Assembly (NCBI GenBank): GCA_027016675.1
Contig: JALUSH010000220.1
Location: forward strand, 1-8,367
Source: Thermodesulfovibrio sp.
Lineage (GTDB): Bacteria; Nitrospirota; Thermodesulfovibrionia; Thermodesulfovibrionales; JdFR-85
Length of the DNA: 8,367 nucleotides
Reading direction: 5' to 3'
Below, in pieces: positions 5,732-8,367 of the stretch (the stretch's first letter is position 1; every line of letters starts with the position of its first letter). The notes under the pieces were generated by a model that made no database searches, was not told the DNA's origin, and worked only from the letters and a program-made list of their open reading frames with translations. The position numbers and the translations under genes are program-made.

Positions 5732-7656
5732 TAAAAAGATATTTTACACCAGAGGGATTGCTAAAGGATGTTTTCCATAGTTATGAATACAGGGTGGAGC
5801 AGCTTTCAATGGCAGAGGCTGTGATGAGGTCAATAGAGAAGAAGAGCACCCTCATAGTGGAGGCAGGTACAGGGGTTGGAAAGAGTCTGGCATATCTTAT
5901 CCCTATCTGCTCTGCAGTGCTTGATGGCCAGATACAAAGGGCAATCGTGTCTACCTATACAAAGGCCTTACAGCGGCAGCTTGTGGAGAAGGATTTGCCA
6001 TTAATAAAGGAAAACCTCATGCCAGATGTAACATACAGGCTTTGCCTGGGAAGTGAAAATTATCTCTGCAAAAGAAGACTTAGTATAGCTGTAGATACAG
6101 GGAATGTGGATATCTTTGAGGAAGATGATTTTAAAAGGCTTTTGAAATGGAAAGAAACCACTGAGGAGGGGCTATTGTTGGAACTATCACCTCCCCTGAG
6201 TTTATGGAAAAAGGTCTGCAGAGAAAGTGACCTGTGTCATGGCAGGGATTGTACCTTTTTTGATGAATGTCTTTATCAGAAGGCAAAAAGGATGGAGCGA
6301 CAGAGTCATATCCTTGTTGCCAATCACCATCTGCTTTTCACCCATATTGCCACAGGATGGAATGTGCTGCCCGAGTTTGATGCCATTGTTTTTGATGAGG
6401 CACATGAGATAGAGGATGTGGCCACGGATTATCTTGGAATGGAGATATCAAATACAGTACTGAGATATATACTGGACAGCATTGTTTCACCAAGAGGCAG
6501 AGGATATCTTATGAGGCTTAAGAAGATCGAAGCCTCAAAGATAAAGGAAATAACCGATATTGTGGGAAGATTACGGAATGATGGTGAAAGGTTTTTTAAC
6601 ACTCTTTCCATGACTATTGATTCTGGAAGGGCAAAAAAACTGACCATTAACAGGCAACTTATATCATTAAAAAACGATCTATCAGATGCACTACAAGAGC
6701 TGGAACAATCCCTCAGACAGATAGGCATTAACCACGATTATACCGAAGAGTGGAAGGACCTCAGGGCAATGGCTGACAGGTGCCGCTCCTTCAGGGATAC
6801 CATGGATATTATTATTGAACAGCCCCTGGAGGAACATGTATACTGGGCATCTGTGGAAGGTAGAAAGATAAGGGCTATAGCCACACCAATAGAGTTAGGT
6901 GGTATATTGAATGCCCAATTATTTCAGATAATAGACAGGGTAGTGCTAACCTCAGCAACCCTTACAGTAGAAGGGTCTTTTGGATACTTAAAGGAGAGAC
7001 TTGGCATAGAGGATGCCGAGACGTTGTGCCTGATGTCACCCTTTGAATACGAAAAACAGGTTTGTCTGTATATCCCTGACAATATTCCAGACCCCCAGGA
7101 TGATGGGTATATAGAGGTTATTTCAAATGAGATAAACAGGATAATTGAACATACAGGAGGAAGAACACTGTTGCTTTTTACAAGCTACAGTATGCTTGAC
7201 AGTATAGCGGAAAGAATCAATATGGAAAAAATAAGGATTTTAAGGCAGGGGGACAGGGATAGCTATGCATTAATAGAGGAGTTCAAGAGGACAGAAAGAG
7301 CCCTTTTACTTGGTACCTATACATTCTGGCAGGGTATAGATATTCCCGGTGATGCACTGCAATGTGTAGTAATTACAAAGCTCCCTTTTTCAGTTCCCAC
7401 TGACCCTGTGGTAGAAGCCAGGATGGAAGCACTGTTAAAAAAGGGGATGGACCCCTTTTATTCATATCAGGTGCCAGATGCTGTTATCAAATTCAGACAG
7501 GGCTTTGGCAGACTTATAAGGACATCAGAAGACAGCGGACTGGTTGCAATACTGGACAGCAGGATTCTAAAGAGACGATATGGCTTGACCTTTCTCAAAT
7601 CCTTACCCAGGATGAGAATAATCAAAGACCTCTCAGAATATTATGTCCCTTTCTGA
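5716..7656 (+). CDS. DinG/XPD-family Fe-S ATP-dependent DNA helicase
   Basis: Superfamily 2, 5'-3' DNA helicase of the DinG/YoaA type, probably resolving R-loops, G-quadruplexes or repair intermediates. Walker A is EAGTGVGKS (49-57) and the DEAH box is at 227-230. A [4Fe-4S] domain lies between them with C118, C174, C179 and C185; the last three have the C-x4-C-x5-C spacing of E. coli DinG, and C168 is an extra cysteine. Motif III is TSAT (412-415), then LLFTSYSML (486-494), motif V TFWQGIDIPG (536-545) and motif VI QGFGRLIR (595-602). It lacks the N-terminal exonuclease domain of Gram-positive DinG. Starts at 5716, 5722 and 5728 are in frame; 5716 is best placed behind GGGGATGG (5700-5707), while 5728 would form the ATGA overlap with the upstream stop. 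It is co-transcribed with the lipoprotein, an odd functional pairing. Confidence 0.93.
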   Translation: MAMEMIKRYFTPEGLLKDVFHSYEYRVEQLSMAEAVMRSIEKKSTLIVEAGTGVGKSLAYLIPICSAVLDGQIQRAIVSTYTKALQRQLVEKDLPLIKENLMPDVTYRLCLGSENYLCKRRLSIAVDTGNVDIFEEDDFKRLLKWKETTEEGLLLELSPPLSLWKKVCRESDLCHGRDCTFFDECLYQKAKRMERQSHILVANHHLLFTHIATGWNVLPEFDAIVFDEAHEIEDVATDYLGMEISNTVLRYILDSIVSPRGRGYLMRLKKIEASKIKEITDIVGRLRNDGERFFNTLSMTIDSGRAKKLTINRQLISLKNDLSDALQELEQSLRQIGINHDYTEEWKDLRAMADRCRSFRDTMDIIIEQPLEEHVYWASVEGRKIRAIATPIELGGILNAQLFQIIDRVVLTSATLTVEGSFGYLKERLGIEDAETLCLMSPFEYEKQVCLYIPDNIPDPQDDGYIEVISNEINRIIEHTGGRTLLLFTSYSMLDSIAERINMEKIRILRQGDRDSYALIEEFKRTERALLLGTYTFWQGIDIPGDALQCVVITKLPFSVPTDPVVEARMEALLKKGMDPFYSYQVPDAVIKFRQGFGRLIRTSEDSGLVAILDSRILKRRYGLTFLKSLPRMRIIKDLSEYYVPF

Positions 7657-7720
7657 TAAAATACTGCTTCAACTCCTGCTCACTGTTATATTTTTGGACA
7701 CCAAATAATTGCAAACCATG

Positions 7721-8314
7721 CTATTTTATTAATTCCATAGAACTGGAAGCACGCAGTTCAGATATGCTCTTGTGAATATTCAACTGTACAATCACTGTGG
7801 AAACAATCAAAAACAGGCCCACCACGCCCCATACTGCCCAGGCAAGCGAATTTTTAATCTTATGAACCTCTACAGAGCCAATAATAATAAGAAACACAGC
7901 CCATGCAATTGAGAAGGGAACGCCTACTACAGGTATAAAGGAGATTAATGATGTAAGGGGACTTATTCCGGTGGCATAAGCGAGGGTTCTGTAAGAGGTT
8001 TCATATGAGGCGTCAGAGCCAAGAATTTGCCATATTATGTGTAATATCAATGCTCCCAGGAAACCAGAAAGGAATAGAATGGCAGGTCCTACTATAGCCA
8101 TTACAATAAAGGAGACTACGGATGATTTACCAAGAATCAGAGTTGTACCTGTGAGATTAATCAGCCAGCCTGTCGCTGCCATGGTAAAGAAAAAGGTCAT
8201 GGGTTCTTTAAGCCCTCCCTCTCTGGGCATGGATGAGAAGAACCTTCGGGGATTGCTGATAACCTGTACTGCTTTGGAAACAATACCACTGGTGGGTCTA
8301 ATAGATTCAGCCAT
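7721..8314 (-). CDS. Yip1-domain integral membrane protein
   Basis: A 197-residue multi-spanning protein of the bacterial YIP1 family, whose function is not established. The N-terminal signature VISNPRRFFSSMPREGGLKEPMTF (18-41) is typical: an NP..FF..MP helix leading into the first membrane segment. Hydrophobic segments lie near 40-60, 67-98 (long, perhaps two), 112-128, 132-149 and 157-177, followed by a short polar tail. It is transcribed toward the helicase gene, separated by 64 nt that hold only a weak TTTGG/CCAAA hairpin and no clear terminator. The start is well supported by GGGAGG (8325-8320) five bases upstream. It appears to be the first or only gene of its unit within the window. 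Confidence 0.88.
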   Translation of the reverse strand: MAESIRPTSGIVSKAVQVISNPRRFFSSMPREGGLKEPMTFFFTMAATGWLINLTGTTLILGKSSVVSFIVMAIVGPAILFLSGFLGALILHIIWQILGSDASYETSYRTLAYATGISPLTSLISFIPVVGVPFSIAWAVFLIIIGSVEVHKIKNSLAWAVWGVVGLFLIVSTVIVQLNIHKSISELRASSSMELIK

Positions 8315-8353
8315 GATTACCTCCCATTTGTTTTTTTATTTATTTTTTATTTA

Positions 8354-8362
8354 ATTATATCA
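8354..8362 (-). promoter_or_regulatory. Extended -10 element for the Yip1-domain gene
   Basis: Read on the minus strand, TGATATAAT is a consensus extended -10 (TG-n-TATAAT). Transcription would start near 8347, giving a roughly 33-nt AT-rich leader containing the GGGAGG ribosome site. The -35 region would fall beyond the window end and cannot be judged. Confidence 0.55.
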
Positions 8363-8367
8363 TAATG

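Noticed and set aside
7688..7710. Terminator between the helicase and Yip1 genes (TTTGG-ACA-CCAAA)
   Set aside because: Only five weak pairs and no T-tract on either strand; transcription could still end here, but the sequence does not show it.

Overview
The window looks like chromosomal DNA from a diderm (Gram-negative-type) bacterium of fairly low GC. It carries an AMIN/amidase_3 cell-wall amidase, a heptosyltransferase-type glycosyltransferase and a LolB-like lipoprotein, all of which belong to an outer-membrane envelope. A selenocysteine gene and an iron-sulfur-rich gene set fit an anaerobic lineage such as Nitrospirota or Desulfobacterota. That placement is a guess from gene style, not a demonstrated assignment. 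No phage, IS, CRISPR, tRNA or rRNA was seen.

Layout. (1) 78-1437, minus strand: a small NifU-C/Nfu-type Fe-S protein followed after 1 nt by an N-acetylmuramoyl-L-alanine amidase. (2) 1438-1620: a divergent intergenic region with a promoter for each direction; in both, the predicted transcription start falls on the A of the ATG, so both transcripts look leaderless. (3) 1621-3460, plus strand: an uncharacterised 276-aa protein overlapping by 8 nt a GT9 glycosyltransferase. (4) 3461-3711: a gene-free leader with a sigma70-type promoter, a symmetric four-half-site array and a hairpin that competes with it. (5) 3712-4767: a YeeE/YedE-family transporter, closed by a strong intrinsic terminator at 4799-4826. 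(6) 4976-7656, plus strand: a LolB-like lipoprotein overlapping a DinG/XPD-family Fe-S helicase. (7) 7721-8314, minus strand: a Yip1-domain membrane protein.

The main discovery is in the YeeE gene. Its frame meets an in-frame TGA at 4636-4638, exactly where this family has its third conserved pore cysteine, in the motif GG[C]NxGHGxTG. The frame then continues for 42 codons of normal family C-terminus to a TAA at 4765-4767. Just downstream of the TGA lies a stem-loop with a GGAG apical loop and the spacing of a bacterial SECIS. TGA is an ordinary stop for five other genes in the window, so the code is not globally reassigned. The best reading is a 351-residue selenoprotein with Sec309, a thiosulfate- or selenium-compound transporter in which one of three relay thiols is replaced by a selenol. 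Conventional annotation would truncate it at 308 residues.
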